Notes: generated by a model from the sequence alone, not told the origin. A stretch of 11,925 nucleotides of DNA from Candidatus Kaiserbacteria bacterium (GCA_007117575.1 SKGH01000007.1:1-11925), one strand, 5' to 3'. Numbered from the stretch's first letter, positions 1 to 6,099 are shown. Program-made: numbers and translations.

Positions 1-184
1 CCACGTAATTCTCATAAGTAGGATGCTCCGCGCTTCCGCCGGCATAACCCGACGTCGCCGTAATAACTCCCGGCACTTTCTTCATATCCGCCTCCACACA
101 CCAAAAACACCCTCCGGCTATAAGCGCACTCGCCTTGGCCCGCTCACGCTCTCGCAACTCGTCATTACTTACTCCGTCACTCAT
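1..184 (-). CDS. msrA: Peptide-methionine (S)-S-oxide reductase MsrA, N-terminal part (runs off the left edge)
   Basis: MsrA reduces the S-epimer of methionine sulfoxide in oxidised proteins, normally at the expense of thioredoxin. Reading leftwards from the ATG at 184-182, about 61 codons are visible. Residues 24-29 read GGCFWC, the MsrA active-site signature in which the first Cys (C26) is the catalytic nucleophile. It is followed by the family pattern [11 protein letters not shown] and by SGYAGG. The first 20 residues are a charged, non-hydrophobic extension, so a cytosolic enzyme is expected. The C-terminal part, including any resolving cysteines, lies outside the window. The start is supported by an extended -10 promoter (TGGTATATT) ending 8 nt before the ATG. 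No Shine-Dalgarno sequence is present. Identification by motif is secure. Confidence 0.93.
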   Translation of the reverse strand, partial: MSDGVSNDELRERERAKASALIAGGCFWCVEADMKKVPGVITATSGYAGGSAEHPTYENYV

Positions 185-407
185 TAGCAATCAATATACC
201 ATAGACAAACCTTATTCGAATTACCTGTAGTTCAAATCATTATCAAATATTTATACTCTAGCGTTGAAGCGATTAAGAACCTGGAAGATTTCGCCACCTA
301 CATCCACTCTCCTTATTATAGGCATTTATTTAAAGATAAATGATAACTGACCCATTTATACTCCAATTTATGACGGAAGAATGAATCTGACCACTTTTGT
401 ATATTTT
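185..407. other. Gene-free stretch between msrA and the small basic protein gene
   Basis: No convincing gene is seen here. It contains a perfect 7-bp inverted repeat with a 6-nt loop (CATTTAT/ATAAATG, 323-342). It also has two related motifs in direct orientation 40 bp apart, ATGATAACTGACC at 340-352 and ATGAATCTGACC at 381-392, each followed by a pyrimidine-rich run. These resemble the repeated sub-terminal motifs of insertion-sequence ends, but no transposase is nearby. Confidence 0.4.
193..201 (-). promoter_or_regulatory. Extended -10 promoter of msrA, leaderless spacing
   Basis: On the minus strand the sequence is TGG-TATATT, an extended -10 box, followed by 8 nt and then the msrA ATG. 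A transcript starting about 7-8 nt after the -10 would begin at or next to the A of the start codon. The -35 region (TTCGAA at 216-221) is a poor match. Confidence 0.5.
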
Positions 408-437
408 TTGTAAACTTTTACAACTCTGTGATATAAT
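408..437 (+). promoter_or_regulatory. Strong sigma-70-type promoter with extended -10
   Basis: TTGTAA (408-413) is followed by an 18-nt spacer and a perfect TATAAT (432-437), with TG at 429-430 giving an extended -10 (TGaTATAAT). Transcription would start near 444, about 37 nt before the ATG at 481. This is the best promoter match in the window and points only at the small basic protein gene. Confidence 0.75.
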
Positions 438-480
438 ACCGACTGTGGCATCCACCACATTATCACTTAATACTTCATCT

Positions 481-591
481 ATGGCTAACTGCAAAACTAG
501 AAAGGTCTCGACCAAAGGCAAGCCCGGCCCCAAGACCGTCGCCGTCAAATCACACAAACGATCGACACCAAAATCTGGTCGCTGTCGATAA
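481..591 (+). CDS. Small highly basic protein (36 aa), unknown function
   Basis: The product is not a family I recognise. It has 36 residues with 8 Lys, 4 Arg and 1 His, no acidic residue at all, and two cysteines (positions 4 and 35). The composition, including the stretch KGKPGPK, suggests binding to nucleic acid, for example as a nucleoid or ribosome-associated peptide. The same frame is open from an ATG at 397, but that codon lies upstream of the -10 box, so it cannot be on the transcript from this promoter; 481 is the sensible start. No Shine-Dalgarno sequence precedes it. The gene stands alone between divergent msrA and the convergent methyltransferase remnant. A real small gene is likely because of the strong promoter; the role is a guess from composition only. 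Confidence 0.55.
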   Translation: MANCKTRKVSTKGKPGPKTVAVKSHKRSTPKSGRCR

Positions 592-608
592 GACTAGCAG
601 GATAAATA

Positions 609-642
609 CCAGCTTACTATTCAGGTTGGCCTAGTGTTTTTT
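609..642 (+). terminator. Weak candidate terminator after the small basic protein gene
   Basis: CCAGCTT (609-615) can pair with AGGTTGG (623-629) as a 7-bp stem with two G-U pairs and a 7-nt loop. A run of six T at 637-642 begins 7 nt after the stem. This distance is too long for a textbook terminator, so support is low. Confidence 0.25.
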
Positions 643-828
643 ACGATACTCTTCAAATACCTCTTGAAATTTTGTCGTATTATAGTGATTATAAAAAGGC
701 AAGCCAACGATACGATACTCAGTGTTCTCAAAAAGGGTTTCAATCGTACCTTTATCTGCAATCTCTTGCAGAAACTCTTCTTTCCAAGCATCAGCTTGTG
801 CCAAATGCACTCCATTTTCTCTCAACAC
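631..828 (-). pseudogene. C-terminal fragment of an unrecognised protein, fused out of frame to the Mod remnant
   Basis: This reading frame has no convincing start of its own; a GTG at 828 is available. It overlaps the 3' end of the methyltransferase gene by 38 nt in another frame. Its ~62 residues look protein-like, with alternating charged and aromatic positions (ADAWKEEFLQEI, YRIVGLPFYNHY) and a basic C-terminus (FEEYRKKH). They do not resemble the region that normally follows the KGVERxW segment of a type III Mod protein. The simplest reading is the tail of a second gene joined to the truncated Mod by a deletion. An alternative is a frameshifted, unusual Mod C-terminus. I do not recognise the parent family. 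Confidence 0.4.
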
Positions 829-1981
829 CTTTGCTATCTATTGGCCATACATAATACTTGTTGTCTTGTTTCTCAGTTTGGCAAGATGGGTGCTCACCGT
901 TTGGTAATACATCACCAAACCCAACAATCTCGTTGTTCTCAACAATAATCGGGTAAAAACAATTCCTTGCGTCAGTTCGCAATGATTCGCCACCCCAATT
1001 TCTGAAATTGGAAAAACTGATATCTTCGTTTTCGATCGTCTTATTCCTTATGACTTTTTTGCCCTTAGGTATAACAAATAGTGCATACTCGTGGACATAC
1101 GAAAAATTAGTTCCCTGCACGCCCCGCGGGTTATGGACGATTGTTATGCAGTGTATTTCGTGCGCATCGAAGATCTCACGAAGAAGTAGCTGTAATGGTG
1201 CCTGCTCATTCTCATCAATCGCAACAACCATAACTCCATCTGCTTGCAGAAGCGATCTTGCGACCTCCAACCGATTTCGCATGAACGTGAGCCAGGTAGA
1301 CTCGTTGAAGTGATTGTTATAGGCAAACGTATTCGAAGGACTATCCGGATTATACGGCGGATCGATGTAGATGAGCTTTACCTTGCCGGCAAAGCGGGCT
1401 TTGAGAGAATGGAGTGCGAGGAGATTGTTCCCTTTTATAATAAAATTATCTTTGATATTGCCCTTCTCATCAGTTTTAAATTCCCTGAGCTTTTTTTCTC
1501 CTTTTGCATCAACGCGCTTCCAGTTAGTAAAAACTTTCGGCTCTAAAAGACGGTGAATTTGATCGGGTGCGAGAGTTTCGTTCCAAAATACCTCGTCGCG
1601 CTTGGCGTCCTCTTTGGTCTGTCCACCTTCAAGCACACAGTCCTTATATGGCCAGTTAAGCACTACATCTTTTTTCTCAGTGATAAACTCATCACCCTCG
1701 GCTAGGCCGATCTTGTTCTTAAAAGCAGTGTACGAATCGGGTAAAAATTCTTTGTTGTTTACAAACCGCACAAACCGTTCTGAATCAAAAACAAAAACTT
1801 TTTCGACTTCAGTAAAGAATGCTTCTTTGACTTTCTTGTCTGTTAGTAAATGCTTAAGTAAGTCAGGGTCGTTCTTGCGTGCCAACTCTACAATACGGTT
1901 GCGCAACAGCTCGCCATCTGCCACCAATCGTGCATCCTGTTCTAGCATCTGCTTCAACTGTGTAAATAATGTGTACTGCAT
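791..1981 (-). CDS. Type III restriction-modification DNA methyltransferase (Mod), C-terminally truncated
   Basis: Mod subunits transfer a methyl group from S-adenosylmethionine to the N6 of adenine. The 396 residues contain the usual helical N-terminal region, then NFIIKGNNLLALHSL and catalytic motif IV IYIDPPYN (DPPYN at 207-211). After these come WLTFMRNRLEVARSLL and VMVVAIDENE, the order expected for beta-class Mod proteins. The family segment VWPIDSKGVERKW ends at residue 390, and only six more residues (SAFGTS) precede the stop. Full-length Mod proteins run to some 600 residues and carry the SAM-binding motif (FxGSGT type) in the missing C-terminal part, so this protein is probably inactive. 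No Res helicase-nuclease gene is seen. The ATG lies 8 nt after the stop of the HigA-ImmA gene, implying co-transcription. Confidence 0.82.
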   Translation of the reverse strand: MQYTLFTQLKQMLEQDARLVADGELLRNRIVELARKNDPDLLKHLLTDKKVKEAFFTEVEKVFVFDSERFVRFVNNKEFLPDSYTAFKNKIGLAEGDEFITEKKDVVLNWPYKDCVLEGGQTKEDAKRDEVFWNETLAPDQIHRLLEPKVFTNWKRVDAKGEKKLREFKTDEKGNIKDNFIIKGNNLLALHSLKARFAGKVKLIYIDPPYNPDSPSNTFAYNNHFNESTWLTFMRNRLEVARSLLQADGVMVVAIDENEQAPLQLLLREIFDAHEIHCITIVHNPRGVQGTNFSYVHEYALFVIPKGKKVIRNKTIENEDISFSNFRNWGGESLRTDARNCFYPIIVENNEIVGFGDVLPNGEHPSCQTEKQDNKYYVWPIDSKGVERKWSAFGTS

Positions 1982-1989
1982 AATAAATC

Positions 1990-3135
1990 TTACAAATTAG
2001 TATACTGAATTCGCTCTTTTAAGAATGGGTTCATTAGTGAGTAGATACCGTCAATATCGTCTCTATGCTCGTGCGTGAGGCGGCCGGCAATGATGGCTGG
2101 TGAGACATCGTTTTTCTTGGCAAGAGTGTTTACGGTTGACGCTATTTCTTTTTCATCCCCAACCAATTCATTAACGTCTAATTTCTCTATATGTGGTGTT
2201 AGCCATTTATTAGCAAACGCATCGGCTTGCTCTTCTTCCTGTGACCGCTCACCATTCTCAAAGTCGATGTACACATTCTTCTTGCCGTGCAAGAGAATAT
2301 GCCCGAGTTCATGAAAGAGATTAAACCAAAACTTTCCTTCGTCTTGATTGTACGTGTTAAGCATTAGAAGTACCGTATCACTATCGATCCAGTGTGTCGC
2401 CCCTTGGGCAAAGCTGTTTTTCATCTTGGGTGCATACACAAGGACCACCCCACACTCAGCCAAGACTGCCTCGAGCTTGACGACATATTCTTGCCAAGGC
2501 TTTTGTGAGAGCTTTTTGATCTCGGTTAGTCGCGCTCGTAGTTGCGCCTTATCAAATGGTTCGACCTTGGTCTTTGTAGCTTTGCGTTTACCTAGCTGCA
2601 CCCACGCTGCGAGGGTGTACGGATTGAGGTTACTGCGATCATACTTACGAAAAGCAAAGTTCATTGTTTTCTCTTCTACGTACACCAATGAGCCCACCAA
2701 GAAAAAACTTTGTAGTGAACGGGTAATCTCTATGAGATTGTTTTTGTTCCACGTCAGTTTCTTGACCGCCCCAAGACGGACAAGTTCTTTGTATGTCTCC
2801 CTAAAGTTAGGCAGATGTCGCTCTGCTTCATGGGCTAACCTAGCAACTTCTTCTTGCCTTGCCACCTTGGCATCGTAGTCGTTTTGTAAGTTCATCCAGA
2901 ATTCCGGCGAAACCGCAAATATCTTACTCAAACGAAAAGCAGTGTTATCAGTGATCGGGTTTTTACCTTTAATGATTTCATTAACAGCTTTTTTGGTCAG
3001 ACCAACCCGCTCTGCCAGCTCTGCTTGTGATAGTCCGGTATCCAGCAGAAAATCCTCTAGGTGCTCTCCCGGATGAATCGGCTCGGGAAAATCCCACCCT
3101 TTATCTGCCGTGTTTTGTATCTGTTTTCTAACCAT
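1990..3135 (-). CDS. HigA-like antitoxin fused to an ImmA/IrrE-type metallopeptidase domain
   Basis: The N-terminal ~90 residues match the HigA/VapI antitoxin layout: PIHPGEHLEDFL, then a helix-turn-helix LSQAELAERVGLTKKAVNEIIKG at about 35-57, then the SPEFWMNLQNDYD ending typical of the family. A basic linker follows, and from about 215 on there is an ImmA/IrrE (M78) zinc peptidase domain with HELGH at 275-279 and the downstream EEEQADAFA, whose Glu would be the third zinc ligand. Such fusions are known near HigB-type toxins. The antitoxin part would bind toxin and operator DNA, and the peptidase part may cleave a partner or itself. The start lies 2 nt after the toxin stop (TAA-GT-ATG), which indicates tight translational coupling. 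Both key domains appear intact. The substrate is unknown. Confidence 0.9.
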   Translation of the reverse strand: MVRKQIQNTADKGWDFPEPIHPGEHLEDFLLDTGLSQAELAERVGLTKKAVNEIIKGKNPITDNTAFRLSKIFAVSPEFWMNLQNDYDAKVARQEEVARLAHEAERHLPNFRETYKELVRLGAVKKLTWNKNNLIEITRSLQSFFLVGSLVYVEEKTMNFAFRKYDRSNLNPYTLAAWVQLGKRKATKTKVEPFDKAQLRARLTEIKKLSQKPWQEYVVKLEAVLAECGVVLVYAPKMKNSFAQGATHWIDSDTVLLMLNTYNQDEGKFWFNLFHELGHILLHGKKNVYIDFENGERSQEEEQADAFANKWLTPHIEKLDVNELVGDEKEIASTVNTLAKKNDVSPAIIAGRLTHEHRDDIDGIYSLMNPFLKERIQYTNL

Positions 3136-3137
3136 AC

Positions 3138-3464
3138 TTATTTCTTGTGATAATCTTTTTCTATTTTTATGACAATAAATTCTGTGACCGTCTCCTTTAT
3201 ATAAAATCCCTGCTCATCTTGCCGGCAATCACCGGCTGGTTGGCAAATCAGTCGAGCTGGTCGAGTTTTGCCCTCTAGATCGATAGCGAAGTAGCCTGCC
3301 AGATCATTTTTCAAAAAGTGGGCTCGGCCGGTGCTTGGATGTTCAATATCGCGGAAATTCTTGGAAGCTTTGATGGCATTCATCCGCCGAGCAGTGACGC
3401 GATTTTGCTGAGCAAGACGCAAGACTGCTTTCTTGTCTTTTTCTGATGACCACTCTATATGCAT
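3138..3464 (-). CDS. HigB/RelE-like toxin of a type II toxin-antitoxin system
   Basis: HigB toxins are ribosome-dependent mRNA endonucleases. The 108-residue product has the compact RelE-fold layout: a basic N-terminal helical part (RLAQQNRVTARRMNAIKASKNF), then a strand-rich half containing HFLKNDLAGYFAIDL, RPARLICQPAG and VTEFIVIKIEKDYHKK. The last segment corresponds to the EIxDYH-type ending of HigB proteins. The frame is also open from an ATG at 3506, but I chose the ATG at 3464-3462 because an extended -10 promoter (TGC-TAGGTT) ends 7 nt upstream of it and the longer start would lie upstream of that promoter. Toxin-first order followed by the antitoxin is the HigBA arrangement. Similarity is at family level only; activity is inferred. 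Confidence 0.82.
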   Translation of the reverse strand: MHIEWSSEKDKKAVLRLAQQNRVTARRMNAIKASKNFRDIEHPSTGRAHFLKNDLAGYFAIDLEGKTRPARLICQPAGDCRQDEQGFYIKETVTEFIVIKIEKDYHKK

Positions 3465-3471
3465 GATAACA

Positions 3472-3500
3472 AACCTAGCACAAAATGTAAATTCTGTTAA
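3472..3500 (-). promoter_or_regulatory. Promoter of the toxin-antitoxin-Mod operon
   Basis: On the minus strand TTAACA (3500-3495) is separated by exactly 17 nt from TAGGTT (3477-3472), which is preceded by TGC, giving an extended -10. The -10 ends 7 nt before the toxin ATG, so the mRNA is predicted to be leaderless. The -35 matches the TTGACA consensus at five of six positions. Confidence 0.6.
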
Positions 3501-3513
3501 CCCCAAAGGTTAA
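3497..3513. promoter_or_regulatory. Palindromic operator candidate over the -35 box of the TA operon
   Basis: TTAACC-CCAAA-GGTTAA is a perfect 6+6 inverted repeat with a 5-nt centre. It overlaps the -35 hexamer of the toxin promoter. HigA-type antitoxins repress their own operon by binding palindromes at the promoter, so this is the expected place for the operator. Binding is inferred. Confidence 0.55.
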
Positions 3514-3518
3514 TTACT

Positions 3519-4172
3519 TTATACTAAACTGACATGATCATTCTTTGTCAAAATCAGATGATGAAGCAGGTGTATACCAAGCAACCGTCCAGCTTCCTTG
3601 AGGCGTGCCGTCACTTCCCTGTCTTCCGGTGAGGGTGTGGTGTCTCCTGAAGGGTGATTGTGAGCAACGATTACGCCGGTGGCATTGTGCTCTATGGCAG
3701 GAGCGAACACATCTCTTGGATGTACAATTGATGCATTTACCGTACCGACGGAAATATTCTCACGATGGATGAGCTCATTGCGAGCGTTGAGGTACAAGGC
3801 GACGAAATGTTCTCGTCTATGGTTTCGTATATCGTGTATTTGTGCGACTGCTTGTTCAATAGTTTCGATTAATGGTCGTCCTGTCTTTTGTGCTTCGAGA
3901 ATACGTCCACTGAGCGCAAAGGCAGATAAAAGCGTCGAAGCCTTTGCCTCACTGATACCTTTCACTTGTTTCAGATCTTCATAGGTAACATTAAGCAAGA
4001 CTCGCTTGGGATACTTGCGTAGTATCTCTTCCGCTATTTTTAGTACACTCTTCCCTTTCGTACCGGTTCTAAGCAAAATCGCCAGCAACTCACTATCACG
4101 CAGACTGTCCGCACCCTGTTTGAGTAACTTCTCCCGCGGTCGCTCGTGCGCCGGTAGGTCTTTCATTGACAT
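3519..4172 (-). CDS. radC: RadC family protein (UPF0758, JAMM/MPN domain)
   Basis: The 217-residue protein has the full RadC layout. The N-terminal part (RPREKLLKQGADSLRDSELLAILL) is followed by a helix-hairpin-helix-like segment (LKQVKGISEAKASTLLSAFAL, ~67-87). The C-terminal MPN domain has the complete JAMM zinc signature: H171-N-H173-P-S-G-D, S181 and D184, with an upstream Glu near 121. RadC was once assigned to DNA repair, but its function is unresolved; the JAMM motif implies a metal-dependent hydrolase, and the family is common in accessory regions. Length is normal. It ends 54 bp upstream of the toxin ATG, so it is a separate unit. Its own -10 (TATACT) ends 6 nt before the first ATG. 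A second ATG two codons later is possible. Confidence 0.93.
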   Translation of the reverse strand: MSMKDLPAHERPREKLLKQGADSLRDSELLAILLRTGTKGKSVLKIAEEILRKYPKRVLLNVTYEDLKQVKGISEAKASTLLSAFALSGRILEAQKTGRPLIETIEQAVAQIHDIRNHRREHFVALYLNARNELIHRENISVGTVNASIVHPRDVFAPAIEHNATGVIVAHNHPSGDTTPSPEDREVTARLKEAGRLLGIHLLHHLILTKNDHVSLV

Positions 4173-4178
4173 GTTTTA

Positions 4179-4184
4179 AGTATA
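4179..4184 (-). promoter_or_regulatory. -10 box of radC, leaderless spacing
   Basis: TATACT on the minus strand ends 6 nt before the radC ATG (4172), so transcription would start at the start codon. A -35 match is not evident. Confidence 0.45.
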
Positions 4185-4248
4185 ACTTGTTATTAACGTA
4201 ACACATCAATACTATGTGGAGTTTAAATTCAATATCCTGTATCTCAAA

Positions 4249-4257
4249 TGGTACAAT
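4249..4257 (+). promoter_or_regulatory. Extended -10 promoter of the PD-(D/E)XK gene
   Basis: TGG-TACAAT is an extended -10 box, and the ATG at 4265 follows after 7 nt. Predicted transcription starts at the start codon. A -35-like TTCAAT lies at 4228-4233 with an 18-nt spacer. Confidence 0.5.
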
Positions 4258-4264
4258 CAGGGAA

Positions 4265-4747
4265 ATGATACAAAACAACATCGATTTCACCGACCAGCTT
4301 ATTAAGGGTAAGATTGCGGAGATCGTCTTCGAGCAGATGATACATCAGACCAAAGGATACACGATACTCGAGTTTGGCTATGAGAAAGTAGTGCGCCAGC
4401 TGGCTAATGAGCGTAAAAGTGATGTAGCCAGAGAGACCATTGAAATAGTTCGTCGCGCTTCTGACTTTGCTATTGTCAATGAAAAGACGCACGACATTAC
4501 ATTAGTTGAAGTAAAGTATATGTACCAGATTACTCCAAAGTACGTTAAACAGGTAGCGCAAAACATTAAAAAGTCATGGAAACGAGCAAGTCTATTTATT
4601 GTATCGCCTGAAGGTTTTTTCTTTGGTGCTGTCAGTGAGTTGGTGGATAATGGTGGACATATCAAACCATTTCACCACAATCATATACCAAAAAATCGAC
4701 AGCGAGAGTATCTAGCTTTGATAAATAAATACATCAAATCGGAGTAA
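4265..4747 (+). CDS. PD-(D/E)XK nuclease-superfamily protein, unknown role
   Basis: The 160-residue product has the signature layout of the PD-(D/E)XK fold: an N-terminal helix with conserved-type acidic residues (GKIAEIVFEQ, E19/E23), then DFAIV with D67, then the strand LVEVKYM with E82-x-K84, then a long basic helix (YVKQVAQNIKKSWKR) and a strand SLFIVSPEG. Spacing D-15-ExK is as in small resolvase-like and restriction-like nucleases. No DNA-binding fusion or membrane segment is present. The frame is open from an ATG at 4214, but the extended -10 box at 4249-4257 rules that out for this promoter, so 4265 was chosen. The apparent AGGG just before it is too close for a normal ribosome-binding site. 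It could be a Holliday-junction or repair nuclease, or a non-enzymatic relative. Confidence 0.75.
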   Translation: MIQNNIDFTDQLIKGKIAEIVFEQMIHQTKGYTILEFGYEKVVRQLANERKSDVARETIEIVRRASDFAIVNEKTHDITLVEVKYMYQITPKYVKQVAQNIKKSWKRASLFIVSPEGFFFGAVSELVDNGGHIKPFHHNHIPKNRQREYLALINKYIKSE

Positions 4748-4757
4748 ACGGTTTACT
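4743..4757. repeat. 15-bp palindrome at the stop codon of the PD-(D/E)XK gene
   Basis: AGTAAAC-G-GTTTACT is perfectly palindromic and overlaps the TAA stop, between two convergent genes. It could form a short hairpin at both 3' ends, but no T run follows, so it is not called a terminator. Confidence 0.35.
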
Positions 4758-4772
4758 ATCTCAGCTCTACTA

Positions 4773-4907
4773 TTACTCCTCCGGTTGTTGCTCTTTCTTG
4801 ATCTCTTTTTTTAATTCCTCCACCTCTTTCTCGAGTTTATTGACTTTTGCGACCGCAACGATAGCAAAGACGAAGGTTATGGGGACTAAATATACTAATA
4901 CATCCAT
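4773..4907 (-). CDS. Small membrane protein with coiled-coil tail (44 aa)
   Basis: This short gene encodes one hydrophobic helix (residues 2-20, VLVYLVPITFVFAIVAVA) followed by a strongly charged, heptad-like helix (VNKLEKEVEELKKEIKKE) and a short acidic end. The layout suggests a single-pass inner-membrane protein with a cytosolic coiled coil, perhaps an assembly or scaffolding subunit. No family is recognised. The start is supported by TATAAA ending 8 nt before the ATG. It lies tail-to-tail with the PD-(D/E)XK gene (25 bp between stops). The clean amphipathic pattern and codon structure argue against chance. Confidence 0.62.
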   Translation of the reverse strand: MDVLVYLVPITFVFAIVAVAKVNKLEKEVEELKKEIKKEQQPEE

Positions 4908-4915
4908 ATGTGTGT

Positions 4916-4921
4916 TTTATA
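4916..4921 (-). promoter_or_regulatory. -10 box of the 44-aa membrane protein gene
   Basis: TATAAA on the minus strand ends 8 nt before the ATG at 4907, the same near-leaderless spacing seen at other genes here. No good -35 was found. Confidence 0.35.
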
Positions 4922-4991
4922 ATTTTTAAAGCACCAGACTTCACTATCTTCAACTTAAAGGGTGAATCGTTTGCAAAACAAAACTGATTGT

Positions 4992-5756
4992 TTAATGAGC
5001 AAGCTCCAGTGTCTCTATTGCCACATTAAAGTTCCAGCTTAGGCTAGCAAATTCGTCTCTCGGGTCATTGGAAACAAACTGTACGATACTTTCGTTCGAC
5101 CAAGCTAGGTCGCGGATCTCTGGCATGAAGTTGCGCCAATCGGTCTCGGTATCGCCCAACACACCTAGGAGGTCTTCACTGTCGATGGTAGCACGCTTCT
5201 CAAGGCCAATGACCGAATCAACACTCAGCGCATCCCCAACCGCTCGCGCGGTGTCTAGTGTGTACGCCAGCTGAGCAGAGTCTGGTGACCAAAACAATTC
5301 AGAGATGTTGCCGTTGTTCTCAGCCGGTATGAGCTCGATGGTCTCGTCAACTAGTCGAAACAAGCCAACAAACGTCAAAGAGGTCGCAACTGCGTAGTCA
5401 TGTACTGAGAAAGCAACCAACTGTCCGTCGGGCGAGAGGCTGACTGTCTCGTCAAAGCGACTGAAGCCGGTATGGTCCACTTCCCTCATCTCACCAAAGC
5501 TTGGTCGCTCAACAAAGACCTCATCCCAAAACTCTGCTGTCCACGCTTGGAAGGCTTCAATGGTCAACTTAGCGACCATATCATCTCCAGCAAACACCTC
5601 AAGACTCTGTCCTTCCCCAGCGATACTGGCAAAAGTGGCTACCGGCGCATCATCTGCAGGTGGCTCAGTAATAACCGCTGGCTCATCTACAAACCACCAC
5701 CAGCCGACCAAACCTACAACCAGAACCAACGCTACAAATAATACTAAATTTTTCAT
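4992..5756 (-). CDS. Membrane-anchored protein with TolB/WD40-like beta-propeller repeats
   Basis: The 254 residues start with a short basic end and a hydrophobic segment (about 4-22) ending in WWWF. This is an N-terminal anchor or uncleaved signal, since no lipobox cysteine or clear cleavage site follows. A Pro/Ala/Asp-rich linker (~24-42) leads to an acidic extracytoplasmic domain. At least three propeller-like strand sets are visible: VSLSPDGQLVAFSV (105-118), LFWSPDSAQLAYTL (154-167) and LAWSNESIVQFVS (217-229), the SPDG-type motif of TolB/WD40 blades. The number is too small for a full propeller, so the fold may be partial or divergent. No catalytic motif is seen. Function is unknown; a surface-exposed interaction role is plausible. 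Confidence 0.72.
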   Translation of the reverse strand: MKNLVLFVALVLVVGLVGWWWFVDEPAVITEPPADDAPVATFASIAGEGQSLEVFAGDDMVAKLTIEAFQAWTAEFWDEVFVERPSFGEMREVDHTGFSRFDETVSLSPDGQLVAFSVHDYAVATSLTFVGLFRLVDETIELIPAENNGNISELFWSPDSAQLAYTLDTARAVGDALSVDSVIGLEKRATIDSEDLLGVLGDTETDWRNFMPEIRDLAWSNESIVQFVSNDPRDEFASLSWNFNVAIETLELAH

Positions 5757-5764
5757 AACTAAAT

Positions 5765-5770
5765 TTTATA
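5765..5770 (-). promoter_or_regulatory. -10 box of the TolB-like gene
   Basis: TATAAA on the minus strand ends 8 nt before the ATG at 5756. The -35 region is weak. Spacing is again nearly leaderless. Confidence 0.35.
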
Positions 5771-5854
5771 TACGTTCACTTTCTATTACTGATTGATCAA
5801 TACATTATTTCAACTCTTTTTTCATATCATGACCTTGAGTAACAATGCAATGAA

Positions 5855-6061
5855 CTATACGTCTTTCTCTGTGTCATATGGTTTCTCTTTGTCATCTGAC
5901 TCGTCGGACTTCTTATTAAAGGTATCTGGATTAACAAAGAAAAAGATCGCCCACACTAACCATACCAGCCAAATCGCCTGACCCCACTCTCCTTCCAAGA
6001 TGCCAGGTAAGGCAAAGAGAGCAAAAAAACTAAATAATCCAAGTAATCTATATGAACTCAT
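5855..6061 (-). CDS. Small two-helix membrane protein (68 aa)
   Basis: The protein has two hydrophobic segments (about 6-22 and 28-43) joined by a short turn with EGEWGQ, and a highly charged C-terminal tail (KKSDESDDKEKPYDTEKD). Both ends are predicted on the same side of the membrane, probably the cytosol, as a helical hairpin. I do not recognise the family. A minus-strand extended -10 (TGC-TATTAT, 6099-6091) lies 29 nt upstream of the ATG, so unlike its neighbours this gene would have a short leader, without a Shine-Dalgarno sequence. It is followed after about 100 bp by the TolB-like gene, which has its own promoter candidate. Confidence 0.65.
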   Translation of the reverse strand: MSSYRLLGLFSFFALFALPGILEGEWGQAIWLVWLVWAIFFFVNPDTFNKKSDESDDKEKPYDTEKDV

Positions 6062-6090
6062 GAAAAAACAACTAAGCTTCTAATAGCCTT

Positions 6091-6099
6091 ATAATAGCA
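6091..6099 (-). promoter_or_regulatory. Extended -10 promoter of the 68-aa membrane protein gene
   Basis: TGC-TATTAT on the minus strand, 29 nt before the ATG at 6061. No -35 consensus is present, as often tolerated with extended -10 promoters. Confidence 0.35.

Noticed and set aside
251..307. 18-codon minus-strand frame (GTG start) behind TATAAT and GGAG
   Set aside because: Promoter and ribosome-binding-site-like bases are present, but 18 codons with no recognisable pattern are not enough to call a gene.
621..815. Second minus-strand open frame overlapping the Mod 3' end
   Set aside because: Its product is Cys/Ile/Leu/Lys-rich without protein-like pattern; the frame ending at 631 is far more convincing.
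4259..4265. AGGG before the PD-(D/E)XK ATG as a Shine-Dalgarno site
   Set aside because: It ends only about 2 nt before the ATG, too close for 16S pairing, and lies at the predicted transcription start.
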